Shown piece by piece: positions 15,488 through 22,991 of a stretch of DNA of 34,744 nucleotides. The DNA is from an uncultured Photobacterium sp. (GTDB lineage: Bacteria > Pseudomonadota > Gammaproteobacteria > Enterobacterales > Vibrionaceae). Positions within the stretch are counted from its first letter, which is position 1; the number at the start of each line of letters is the position of its first letter. The notes under the pieces were generated by a model that saw nothing but the letters and a program-made list of their open reading frames with translations, ran no database searches and was not told the origin of the DNA. The stretch covers positions 1-34,744 of the forward strand of contig CAMQXY010000025.1 of assembly GCA_947039005.1 (NCBI GenBank), written 5' to 3'. The position numbers were made by a program, and so were the translations under genes.

Positions 15488-17836
15488 ATGGAAAAGGGAT
15501 TTAATAAAACCAAAGTTGCCGGTATTGTTGCAGGCTTGTTGTTAGCAAGTACGGTGACGCAAGTACAAGCGGCACCGACCCATGATAAAAATGTGATTGG
15601 TTATTTAACTCAATGGGAAGCATGGAAAGGCACTAATGCAGGTTTTTCTGTGAAAGGTGAAGCGACCCATTTGAACGTAGATATGGATATTTACTCTATT
15701 TTAAACTTCTCATTTTTTGGGGTTGCAAAGGACGGTTCATTACACAGTGGTGATTTACGCAATAAACAAATTTATAAGCCAGGTAGTGAGCAAGAGCCGG
15801 GATCATTATTACATCCTGATGTGTATTCAAGCTGGGATTTCCATATTTTGTGGGGAGAACTGGAATATATTCACCAATACCCCGTTAATGAACCGTGGGA
15901 TGCTGAAAATTTAGAGAAAGTAAAAGCACAAGGTTTTGTGAAAAGTGGTAAAGGCTGGCGTCATAAGCCAACAGGTATTGAAGGTAATATGCCTATTCCT
16001 CTTAAAAAAGAAGGTGGCGCTCCAGGTTTGATTGATCTTGCGAACCAAAAAGGCGTTAAAGTTATGGCGTCGTTAGGTGGTTGGAGTATGTCTAAGCACT
16101 TTCCTGAAATGGCGGCAGATCCGGTAAAAAAGGCACGTTTCCTTAAAGATTTAGATAAATTAATGGCATTAGGCTTCCATGGGATTGATATTGATTGGGA
16201 ATACCCAGGATTTGGTGGAATGAACTTTGCGGGAGATCCGGCTGATTTCGCTAACTTTGAACAATTAATGGAAGACATTCGTAAACGTATTGGTCCTGAT
16301 AAATTACTTACCGCAGCATTCTCTGCTTCAACAGCTAAACTTGAAGGGTTTAATTGGCCACGTCTCGTTAAGTCAATGGATTACTTTAACATGATGACGT
16401 ATGACCTTAATGGTTCATGGTCAAATGTAACGGGGCATAATGCACCTTTGTATCCATACCCAGAAGAAGAATTTAAAGGGCTTGATTTAGAAACTTTACG
16501 TATTTGGATGGCTGATAAAGGGATCCCATCAGATAAAATTAACTTTGGTGCAGCATTTTATGGCCGCGGTGTTCAAACCACTGAAACGGATGCTTATTTA
16601 GGTGCGCCAACTGATAAACGTATGTATACCATGTCAGTAGACGGTCCATTGTTAACCGCTGTTGATGTTGATAACTGGAAAGAATTTGAAGGTTCTCCAA
16701 ACTATAACTACATTGTTAAAACCCCAGGCTGGGAACATAAGTGGGATGTAAATGCAGAAGTGCCTTATGCAGTTAAAGGTAAATATTTTTTAAGTTATGA
16801 TGATGTTCCTTCTATTAAGAAGAAAGCACAATACATTGTTGATAATGATTTAGGTGGCGTGATTGTTTGGCAAGTACATGGTGATATTCAATGTGAAGGT
16901 ACTTTTATTAACCATGGCAGTAAACTAAAAGAATGTACTAAATTAAGTTCGCCATTGGCTGAAGCAATTGATGACGTTTTTAGTGCCAATACAACCCCGA
17001 ATGCAGCCCCTGAATTAACTGTACCAAATGCTCAAGTTGCCACTGCGGGTGAAACTATCAGTTTTAGTGTTTCAGCAACAGATGCTGATGGCGACAGCTT
17101 AATTTTTAGTTCAGTAGAAGCACAAGTTACCGATAATGGTGATGGTACAGCAACCGTGACTTACACTGCACCAAATTCGGCGACAGATATTGTGACATCA
17201 GTAATCATTAAGGTGACTGATGGTCGTAAGAGTGTAACTAAAGCTGTGGTAGTAAACGTTAAAGGTTCTGGAGTAGTCGAAAATACAGCGCCAGAGCTGA
17301 CTGCACCGATAGCTGTTGAGGTTGAAAGTGGTCAAGATGTCGTTATTACTGTAACAGGTACGGATGCTGACGCTGATGCGTTGACGTATTCTTCTTCTAT
17401 GGGACAGGTTGTTACTACGGCGACAGGGGCTGATGTTACTGTAACAGCACCAACAACTGATATTGATATGGTTATCAATGTTGTAATTATGGTTACTGAT
17501 GGTCAAGCATCAGCACAGAAAACGGTTGTGGTTAACGTTAAAGCTGAGGCTGGTGTTGTTGGTGATACGTGGGATGTAAATACTATTTATAACTCAGGTG
17601 ATACTGCGGTCTATAATGGCATTACTTATACCGCCCAATGGTGGACTAAAGGTGAAACACCAGGAATATCATCGGTATGGGTTGAAGCAGATACGGGTGA
17701 AGTTGGTAGTTGGTCTGCATCTAAAACCTATAATAGTGGTGATGAGGTTACCTTTGACGGCAATAGCTATAGTGCTAAATGGTGGACTAAAGGCGATCAG
17801 CCGGGTAATGCCAATGGACCTTGGGAGCGTATTTAA
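15488..17836 (+). CDS. secreted GH18 chitinase with two Ig-like and two chitin-binding modules
   Basis: Extracellular enzyme that hydrolyses beta-1,4-linked N-acetylglucosamine polymers, 782 aa. Modules: Sec signal peptide (1-28, VAGIVAGLLLASTVTQVQA); GH18 barrel (about 35-490) with GVKVMASLGGWS and the catalytic DxxDxDxE motif GIDIDWEYPG, Glu238 being the proton donor, plus YFNMMTYDLNG and the barrel-closing GVIVWQVHGD; two bacterial Ig/cadherin-like repeats (about 505-595 and 597-690) sharing APELT...TDADxDxLxxSS and VTDGxxS; two tandem CBM5/12 modules at the end sharing WWTKGxxPG. The start is the ATG at 15488, with GTGGAG six bases before it; the in-frame GTG at 15476 is part of that ribosome site. 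Monocistronic. Vibrionaceae chitinases are commonly induced by chitin oligosaccharides, but no known operator was identified. Confidence 0.95.
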   Translation: MEKGFNKTKVAGIVAGLLLASTVTQVQAAPTHDKNVIGYLTQWEAWKGTNAGFSVKGEATHLNVDMDIYSILNFSFFGVAKDGSLHSGDLRNKQIYKPGSEQEPGSLLHPDVYSSWDFHILWGELEYIHQYPVNEPWDAENLEKVKAQGFVKSGKGWRHKPTGIEGNMPIPLKKEGGAPGLIDLANQKGVKVMASLGGWSMSKHFPEMAADPVKKARFLKDLDKLMALGFHGIDIDWEYPGFGGMNFAGDPADFANFEQLMEDIRKRIGPDKLLTAAFSASTAKLEGFNWPRLVKSMDYFNMMTYDLNGSWSNVTGHNAPLYPYPEEEFKGLDLETLRIWMADKGIPSDKINFGAAFYGRGVQTTETDAYLGAPTDKRMYTMSVDGPLLTAVDVDNWKEFEGSPNYNYIVKTPGWEHKWDVNAEVPYAVKGKYFLSYDDVPSIKKKAQYIVDNDLGGVIVWQVHGDIQCEGTFINHGSKLKECTKLSSPLAEAIDDVFSANTTPNAAPELTVPNAQVATAGETISFSVSATDADGDSLIFSSVEAQVTDNGDGTATVTYTAPNSATDIVTSVIIKVTDGRKSVTKAVVVNVKGSGVVENTAPELTAPIAVEVESGQDVVITVTGTDADADALTYSSSMGQVVTTATGADVTVTAPTTDIDMVINVVIMVTDGQASAQKTVVVNVKAEAGVVGDTWDVNTIYNSGDTAVYNGITYTAQWWTKGETPGISSVWVEADTGEVGSWSASKTYNSGDEVTFDGNSYSAKWWTKGDQPGNANGPWERI

Positions 17837-17860
17837 GCTTATTGTTACTATTAAATAATA

Positions 17861-17912
17861 AAAAGCCCAGTTATTGTATGTGATAAACATATTTAAATAA
17901 TTGGGCTTAATT
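17861..17912 (+). terminator. terminator of the chitinase gene
   Basis: AAGCCCAGTTATT (17863-17875) pairs with AATAATTGGGCTT (17896-17908), one G-U, followed by AATTTAT. Confidence 0.75.
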
Positions 17913-18226
17913 TATATTATGATTATAGTTGATATAATTGTTTTTTGTGGTGTTTGGTTGTTTAATCATCTTTGGCATGTTGAATGCTAATGTATAGCGT
18001 AGATATTATTCATGTGGATTATTTCATTGTTAAATATAAATTATTTTTAATAAAATGACATAAAATTGATTGTAAATATAAATTATTAAATTATTATATT
18101 GCTGATAATTTTACATGTATATATTTAATAAATCCTTGAATTGTTATTATTTTTTCTATGTTTTATTTTTATATTGTTGTTGGTATTGATGTGTAAAATA
18201 AATTAAGAATAACTAAACGAGGTATT
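17913..18226. other. very AT-rich intergenic stretch, no feature seen
   Basis: About 310 bases of extremely low GC before the ATP-grasp gene. GAGG at 18220-18223 is its only clear signal, three bases before that gene's start and so close for a ribosome site. No repeat ends, tRNA or integrase remnant are visible. The composition suggests silenced or recently acquired DNA, but that is inference. Confidence 0.5.
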
Positions 18227-19258
18227 ATGAAGAATAGTAAATTACGCCGTACTATTTTTGAAATAAGAGCAAATCTAAAACATTTCAAATATGGTCTAAA
18301 AAATAAAGGTTCATTTAAGTGTAGTAATGAATTAAGTCCTATTACTGGGCGGTTTTGGACGCATCAATATCAATTAACCTCTGGTATTCAGTCGGATAAG
18401 TATTTGTCTGAAACTTTCTATCATAATAGAGTCGAAGGTAAGTTAAACAATTATAATGTTGCAGGGTATTTCGATCATAAAGGTTATTTTGATACTGTAC
18501 TCGGTTCGCATACTATAAAATGTTTGATAAATAAAATTTCTGATTGTATTTATGATGAACATGGTGAAGTGATCACCATTCAACAGATGGTTGATATTTT
18601 AACAGCTGATGAGAAGCTTGAATTTGTCGTTAAAGTGAGTTCAGGAACTGGTGGTGGCGTTGGGGTAACTATTGGTACTTTCTCTGAAGTTAAAAGCACC
18701 ATTGAAAGTTTGTTAGATGATAAAATAGATTTTATTATTCAGCCGCTTATATACCAACATCATGAATTAAGTAAGTTTAATCCGACATCAATTAATACAC
18801 TCCGTGTAATGACAATGCGTTGTCATGGTGAAATTCATTTTATTTCATCTATTTTACGAATGGGTAATGGCGGTCGTGTAGATAATGCATCTAGTGGTGG
18901 TATTTCAATTGGTATGGACCACACTGGAAAATTAAACAAACGTGGTTTTAATTATGCATTAGATAAAGTGTTTTATAATCATCCATTTTCTAATATTGAT
19001 TTTTCTGATGATCATCACGTTCCATTTTTTGCTGATATTATTGAATTAGCAAAAGAAAAGCATAAAAAATTAAAAAGCCAAGATTTAGTTTCATGGGATC
19101 TCACTGTTGATCAAAATGGTGTTATTTCTATTATTGAATATAATATTCTTTGGGCTGATATTAGTTTTCATCAGGGAAATAATGGTCCTGTTTTTGCTCC
19201 ATTCTTTGATTTTATTAAAGAAATAAACAGTAAGACTAAGCCTAAAAATATATTATAG
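18227..19258 (+). CDS. sugar-transfer-associated ATP-grasp family protein
   Basis: A 343-aa protein resembling the ATPgrasp_ST family, ATP-dependent ligase-fold proteins that usually sit in polysaccharide or glycoconjugate loci. Seen: EFVVKVSSGTGGGVGVTIG (nucleotide loop), DFIIQPLIYQH, NTLRVMTMRC, ILRMGNGGRVDNASSGGISIGMD with the conserved R-x-G and VDN-GGI pattern, and SWDLTVDQNGVISIIEYNI with the metal-binding acidic and Asn residues near the end. A basic N-terminal region (1-45) precedes the fold. No signal peptide. There are no glycosyltransferase or polymerase genes nearby, which is unusual for the family, and codon use and flanks are lower in GC than the chitinase gene next door, so horizontal acquisition is plausible. 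Substrate unknown. Confidence 0.78.
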   Translation: MKNSKLRRTIFEIRANLKHFKYGLKNKGSFKCSNELSPITGRFWTHQYQLTSGIQSDKYLSETFYHNRVEGKLNNYNVAGYFDHKGYFDTVLGSHTIKCLINKISDCIYDEHGEVITIQQMVDILTADEKLEFVVKVSSGTGGGVGVTIGTFSEVKSTIESLLDDKIDFIIQPLIYQHHELSKFNPTSINTLRVMTMRCHGEIHFISSILRMGNGGRVDNASSGGISIGMDHTGKLNKRGFNYALDKVFYNHPFSNIDFSDDHHVPFFADIIELAKEKHKKLKSQDLVSWDLTVDQNGVISIIEYNILWADISFHQGNNGPVFAPFFDFIKEINSKTKPKNIL

Positions 19259-19274
19259 CGTTAATGTAATAACG

Positions 19275-19325
19275 AAAAGCCCGTTATCTTATTTATTCTT
19301 ATGAAACTTAAGACCGCGGGCTTTC
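19275..19325. terminator. bidirectional terminator between convergent genes
   Basis: AAAGCCCG and CGGGCTTT form the base of a hairpin with an inner TCTTA/TAAGA stem. It serves the ATP-grasp gene and, read from the other side, the RelA/SpoT-like gene that stops at 19345. Confidence 0.75.
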
Positions 19326-19344
19326 TTGTCTTTAAATATCATCA

Positions 19345-20124
19345 TTATGCAGCTTGAGGTTGTAAATAATCTAGCCATGCTGTTTGGTATAGCTGGCAGG
19401 ATTGTTGACGTAACTTATTGATCTGTGCTATTTCAAATTCAGATAATGGACGCTGTTGTTGCTGTGCTAAACGTTCAATATGTTGAATTTTTTCGTAAAG
19501 GTCATGCTCTGGACCATTTTTGATGGTAGATATATTATTTAAATGTAGCTGAACTTCAGTAATAATTTGACTGTGAGGTAAGCGTACTAAGACATTTAAA
19601 TCACGGTAGCCTGATGGGGTTGGATTTTTAAAACGATTTTTTACACTAACGATTGTTGCTTCTTTTGCCAGTAATTCATAAGCTTGAATTAATGCGGGAA
19701 TATTTTTTGCAACAATAGAGCCACGTGCTATATCAGTGATTTTGTCTGTCTCGCCTTGCAGTTCTGTGGCGATTTTGTATTGTGCACGTTGTGCTGATTT
19801 AATACTAGGAATGATGATATTAGTAGTTGATGCAAGACTGACACTTTGCAGTAATGTTTGTAACTCAATTTGTGCGTCAGTCGCCGCTAAATACAGATCA
19901 TCAAAATTATTAAAGGGTTGACGGAGATTATCATCTTTCCATGATTGAATACTGTATAAACCACTTAAGTCGCGCTGAAAAGCTTTACGACTTGCTTGTG
20001 CTTGGCGTGTTGGTGATTGGTCATGGGTATTAAAAGCGGGAGTAATAGCTGGTGCAGCCACCACAGAGCGGCTGAGCATGCAAAAAAGAACAAAACTTGT
20101 ACGTAAAACAGATTTTATGTTCAT
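19345..20124 (-). CDS. exported RelA/SpoT-like nucleotidyltransferase-fold protein
   Basis: A 259-aa protein with a predicted signal peptide (1-24, LRTSFVLFCMLSRSVVAA) followed by a domain resembling the RelA/SpoT synthetase fold. Landmarks: RAQYKIATELQG, Asp131 in ITDIARGSIVAKN, KNRFKNPTPSGYRDLNVLV (172-180) and Glu190/Gln192 in ITEVQLHLNNI. In ppGpp synthetases the GYxSxH histidine stacks on the substrate; here that place is Asn177, so canonical (p)ppGpp synthesis is doubtful. The export signal is also odd, since ATP and GTP are absent from the periplasm, suggesting another role or delivery to another cell. A C-terminal helical part (215-255) follows. The 232-aa paralogue lies 225 bases upstream on the same strand, about half identical by eye. 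Function unknown; RelA-fold toxins and effectors are a known alternative. Confidence 0.72.
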   Translation of the reverse strand: MNIKSVLRTSFVLFCMLSRSVVAAPAITPAFNTHDQSPTRQAQASRKAFQRDLSGLYSIQSWKDDNLRQPFNNFDDLYLAATDAQIELQTLLQSVSLASTTNIIIPSIKSAQRAQYKIATELQGETDKITDIARGSIVAKNIPALIQAYELLAKEATIVSVKNRFKNPTPSGYRDLNVLVRLPHSQIITEVQLHLNNISTIKNGPEHDLYEKIQHIERLAQQQQRPLSEFEIAQINKLRQQSCQLYQTAWLDYLQPQAA

Positions 20125-20349
20125 TAAACAACTCCTAAAAATACTGCAATTGCAATATCAAAACATACTAAAACGGGTCTTACTAAAAAGTTTGTATGTA
20201 TAGTATTGGTTGTAATGTGTCATCTGTTTGTATGCTAGTAACTATAGACTGAATGTATATTGAATACTGTGCTTATATTCATATTTTTGAATTATTTTTT
20301 ATAGCTTATCTCTATTATTCATAATCATATACAAGCGGGATAATGATCG

Positions 20350-21048
20350 TTAACTTGCTAAACGGCTATTGGTGATATATTGCAGCCAAACTCGGTGATA
20401 AAGATATTGTGATTGGCGGCGTAATTTTTTTATTTTTTGTTGTTCTAATTCGTGTAGTAATCGTGATTCAATCATTGCTTGACGTTCAATCTTTTGAATT
20501 TGCTCATAAATTGAATGTTCAGTACCATTTTTTATAGATGCTATTTTTTTTAGATGTAATTGGATTTCAGCAATGAAATGGCTGTTAGGTAATTTTATTA
20601 ATAGCTTTATGTCACGATAACCAGAGGCTGTTGGTCGGCTAAATCGGTTTTTAACCCCGCAAACATCCGCATATTGTATTAAGTAATCGTAGGCTGATAG
20701 TAAGTCATTCATATTGGTAGCGACTATTGAACCACGCACGAGATCGGTTAATGCTTCCGGCTTGCCATCAAGTTCAGTCGTGATTTTTTGTTGGGCGCGA
20801 AATTGTGATTTTTGACCTGGCAGGATTGCGTGACAATCATTATGTAATGCGGTTTTTTGGAGCAACTGATTAAGTTCTATTTGTGCAAATTTAGCATGTT
20901 TATATAATTCCTCAAACTGTTGATGAGGCTGTTGAAGATTATCATAACGCCAGTCGTTAATAATATTAAGTCGGTTAGACATCGTACCATTAAGTACCAT
21001 AGAACGTGTCTGATGGATAGGTATCTGAGAATATGAAACAGTAACCAT
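20350..21048 (-). CDS. RelA/SpoT-like fold protein without signal peptide, paralogue
   Basis: A 232-aa paralogue of the adjacent exported protein. It keeps the same order of motifs: FRAQQKITTELDG, Asp102 in LTDLVRGSIVATN, KNRFSRPTASGYRDIKLLI (143-151), Glu161/Gln163 in IAEIQLHLKKI, IKNGTEHSIYEQIQKIERQ, and a basic helical end KIKKLRRQSQYLYHRVW. The GYxSxH histidine position is Lys148. The N-terminus (MVTVSYSQIPIHQTRSMVLN) is not a signal peptide, so this copy should stay in the cytoplasm or leave by another route. The start is firm: TAAGGAG five bases before the ATG. No terminator was seen in the 225-base gap to the next copy, so read-through is possible. Function unknown. Confidence 0.7.
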   Translation of the reverse strand: MVTVSYSQIPIHQTRSMVLNGTMSNRLNIINDWRYDNLQQPHQQFEELYKHAKFAQIELNQLLQKTALHNDCHAILPGQKSQFRAQQKITTELDGKPEALTDLVRGSIVATNMNDLLSAYDYLIQYADVCGVKNRFSRPTASGYRDIKLLIKLPNSHFIAEIQLHLKKIASIKNGTEHSIYEQIQKIERQAMIESRLLHELEQQKIKKLRRQSQYLYHRVWLQYITNSRLAS

Positions 21049-21365
21049 TTTTACTCCTTAGCCGTCTTTAGCAAATGGCAGCTAAATCGGTATTTTTCGA
21101 TGAACATCCTGTTCTGACGCTAAATATAATACTTTTTTAAATATTATCAATGATATTTTGCATCACAATGTTAACTTATTTGTTACATATTGTTTTTGTC
21201 ATCAATATCGTGATTAAAGCGGTGTAAAATGCAGCATAGTAACGAGATTAATATCAAGATCAGGGATTATGAGTAAATAATTGATATGGTTGGTATCTGT
21301 GAGTTATCGTATAGTGTTTATTCAATAAGTTTGGTACTTAGAGAAATGTTTTTTAAGGAAAAAAA
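21049..21365. other. divergent intergenic region, no clear site
   Basis: About 317 AT-rich bases between the divergent RelA/SpoT-like gene and the zinc-ribbon membrane protein gene. Only the ribosome sites at each edge are clear (TAAGGAG and AAGGA); I could not identify convincing promoters, repeats or small genes. Confidence 0.45.
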
Positions 21366-21695
21366 ATGCAGGAAAATTTATTAATCGGTTTTGTCGTGGT
21401 TTGGTTAGGTTTAACGGTAGGCAGTGTGATGTTGTTTCAACGCGGTAATGATGTGGCTAAAAAACGTCGTTTGTGGCCAATTTATACTGTGTTTAGTAAT
21501 GTTGTAATTGGGGGGTTTATTGTTTTTATGCAGCCACCGATGACATGGATGATTGCGATATTAATTTTATTGGTACCAGTTACATTCCTGACTATTCGAT
21601 CAACAAAATTTTGTGATAGCTGTGGACAGGCAAGTCGTTCTCCTTTCTTTATGAAGCCACCACAAACGTGTAGTCATTGTAAAAAGCCACTATAA
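21366..21695 (+). CDS. membrane protein with C-terminal zinc ribbon, 109 aa
   Basis: I do not recognise the family. The protein has three hydrophobic segments (LLIGFVVVWLGLTVGSVMLF; WPIYTVFSNVVIGGFIVFM; MTWMIAILILLVPVTFLTI) and then a cytosolic-type zinc ribbon made of CDSCG and CSHCK spaced 18 residues apart, ending KKPL. Such small ribbons bind structural zinc and often mediate protein or nucleic-acid contacts. AAGGA lies seven bases before the ATG. The gene is single, convergent with the HopJ gene 54 bases later. Function cannot be assigned. Confidence 0.72.
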   Translation: MQENLLIGFVVVWLGLTVGSVMLFQRGNDVAKKRRLWPIYTVFSNVVIGGFIVFMQPPMTWMIAILILLVPVTFLTIRSTKFCDSCGQASRSPFFMKPPQTCSHCKKPL

Positions 21696-21749
21696 CTTAT
21701 TGGGTAGTATGATAAAAGCCACTGGAATGATGATATCAAACGGTGGTTT

Positions 21750-22109
21750 TCATGCTTCTGTTTTCAGGCTAAGTGGGAAGTGGTCAAAGTGAATACCCGT
21801 TGCACCTGAAGTCATAAATTGACGAATGTTTTGATGATCATTATTTTGAGGATGTTTAAGTACATCGTCGCGATAAAATGTGCCAAAACAGGCTAAGGTG
21901 TCAGTTTGTGATAGTTGATGTAGCGATGCAAATGCGAAGATTTTACATGATCCTTCGTTGGTTCCTGCTAGGTTGATAATTGTATTGTCATTAATACCAT
22001 TAGTGAACCGCGTTGGTTGATAGTGATAATGGTTATTGATAATTGTAATGATGTCATGAAAATTAATGCAGTTTGGCGTATGCTTAATTTTTTGGATGAT
22101 AGCGTTCAT
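21750..22109 (-). CDS. HopJ family protein
   Basis: A 119-aa protein of the HopJ family (first named from a Pseudomonas syringae type III effector but widespread in non-pathogenic gammaproteobacteria; housekeeping role unknown). The conserved core is unmistakable: RFTNGINDNTIINLAGTNEG, SCKIFAFASLHQLSQTDTLA, CFGTFYRDDVLKHPQNNDHQ and NIRQFMTSGATGIHFDHFPL. No signal peptide or secretion context is seen here, and there are no type III genes, so an effector role is unlikely. AAGGA lies five bases before the ATG. The DUF2750 gene upstream on the same strand ends in its own terminator. Confidence 0.9.
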   Translation of the reverse strand: MNAIIQKIKHTPNCINFHDIITIINNHYHYQPTRFTNGINDNTIINLAGTNEGSCKIFAFASLHQLSQTDTLACFGTFYRDDVLKHPQNNDHQNIRQFMTSGATGIHFDHFPLSLKTEA

Positions 22110-22133
22110 ACTATTCCTTCGTATATAAAGGGT

Positions 22134-22163
22134 ATTAAAAAGAAGGCCAGCATAATGCTAGCC
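22134..22163 (-). terminator. terminator of the first DUF2750 gene
   Basis: On the minus strand GGCTAGC pairs with GCTGGCC (one G-U) around ATTAT and runs into TTCTTTTTAAT, just upstream of the HopJ gene. Confidence 0.8.
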
Positions 22164-22186
22164 TATAGAAATATAATGAATGTAAC

Positions 22187-22579
22187 TTAGCGACGTTTAT
22201 TCGCTAATGTTTTTAATTCATAGTCCAGTTCATCAGGGTAGATAACTAGACCTTCTTGTTCCGGAATAGGGAATACAACCAATGCCAGTTCGTCATCCTC
22301 TAAACCATGAGTCCAGCGGCTATGCCATTTATTCAATGAAATAGCTTCTGCTTTACATGTTTCCCATTCGCCTGTTGCCCATGCTTCTGCAAATTCTTTA
22401 TTGGGCCATACAGGTACGCAATCTTCATCGTCAGTATTGAGCATAACGCATCCATGCTCATCGATGAGAATCCATATTTCACGGTTAGCAACCACTTCTT
22501 TTACTAAGTGTTTATAGCGTTTTTCAGCATCAAAACTCTGGATTGTTTCAATCATTGCAGCATCTAATGGGGTAGACAT
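22187..22579 (-). CDS. DUF2750 family protein, copy 1
   Basis: A 130-aa acidic cytoplasmic protein of the DUF2750 family, unknown function. Typical features: RYKHLVKEVVANREIWILID, then VPVWPNKEFAEAWATGEWETCK and a C-terminal block ALVVFPIPEQEGLVIYPDEL. The same plan (an EVWxL-like strand, a P-x-W xx-xxAxxxA segment, then a block that reads the age of a value followed by P-x-E/D-L) recurs in the second copy at 34117-34470, though sequence identity is low. AGGA precedes the ATG. A GGATAAC/GTTATCC hairpin lies about 55 bases upstream. Single gene with its own terminator. Confidence 0.82.
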   Translation of the reverse strand: MSTPLDAAMIETIQSFDAEKRYKHLVKEVVANREIWILIDEHGCVMLNTDDEDCVPVWPNKEFAEAWATGEWETCKAEAISLNKWHSRWTHGLEDDELALVVFPIPEQEGLVIYPDELDYELKTLANKRR

Positions 22580-22634
22580 ACTGTAGTCCTATTTATTACG
22601 TATTGTTATTTTAAGCAAGGATAAAACAAAATAG

Positions 22635-22665
22635 GGATAACGTCTTGTGTTATCCGTGCTTTTTT
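22635..22665 (+). repeat. terminator-like hairpin upstream of DUF2750 copy 1
   Basis: GGATAAC and GTTATCC pair around a seven-base loop; on the plus strand GTGC and six T follow. No plus-strand gene ends here, so it is either a leader hairpin of the minus-strand gene or the end of an unannotated plus-strand RNA. The rest of 22580-22991 is very AT-rich with nothing else clear. Confidence 0.4.
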
Positions 22666-22991
22666 CTGTACTAATGTCATTTTAGTTTATTTGGTTGGTG
22701 TATAGATAGCCGTATTATGATGCATGTTTAAATGTATAAAAAAAACAATAAAATACAATATTTTCTTTTTTTGTTTTTTTTAAAGATAAATAAATCATAT
22801 AATTATTTTGAGCATATATTTTTTTAATCCAATGAAATATAACAAGTATATAAGTATTTATATTCTTAATAATTTTAAGATAGTATGTTTTTATTGTTAT
22901 TCTTAACCTTGATACAATGCAAAATACACTGATGTTACCTATATTTTTTAATATAAATCGATCATGGCTATTTTCTTAAAAGGTGACTCTA

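Noticed and set aside
15961-16278. 105-codon antisense frame inside the chitinase gene
   Set aside because: Lies opposite the conserved GH18 catalytic segment; no start signals and no recognisable domain.
17198-17506. Antisense frame in the chitinase Ig-like region
   Set aside because: Asn/Ser/His-rich reading of a low-complexity Thr/Val/Asp-rich coding region; a shadow of the repeats.
21750-22109. HopJ as a type III secreted effector
   Set aside because: The family name is historical; no type III genes, chaperone or secretion context here, and the family is common in free-living bacteria.
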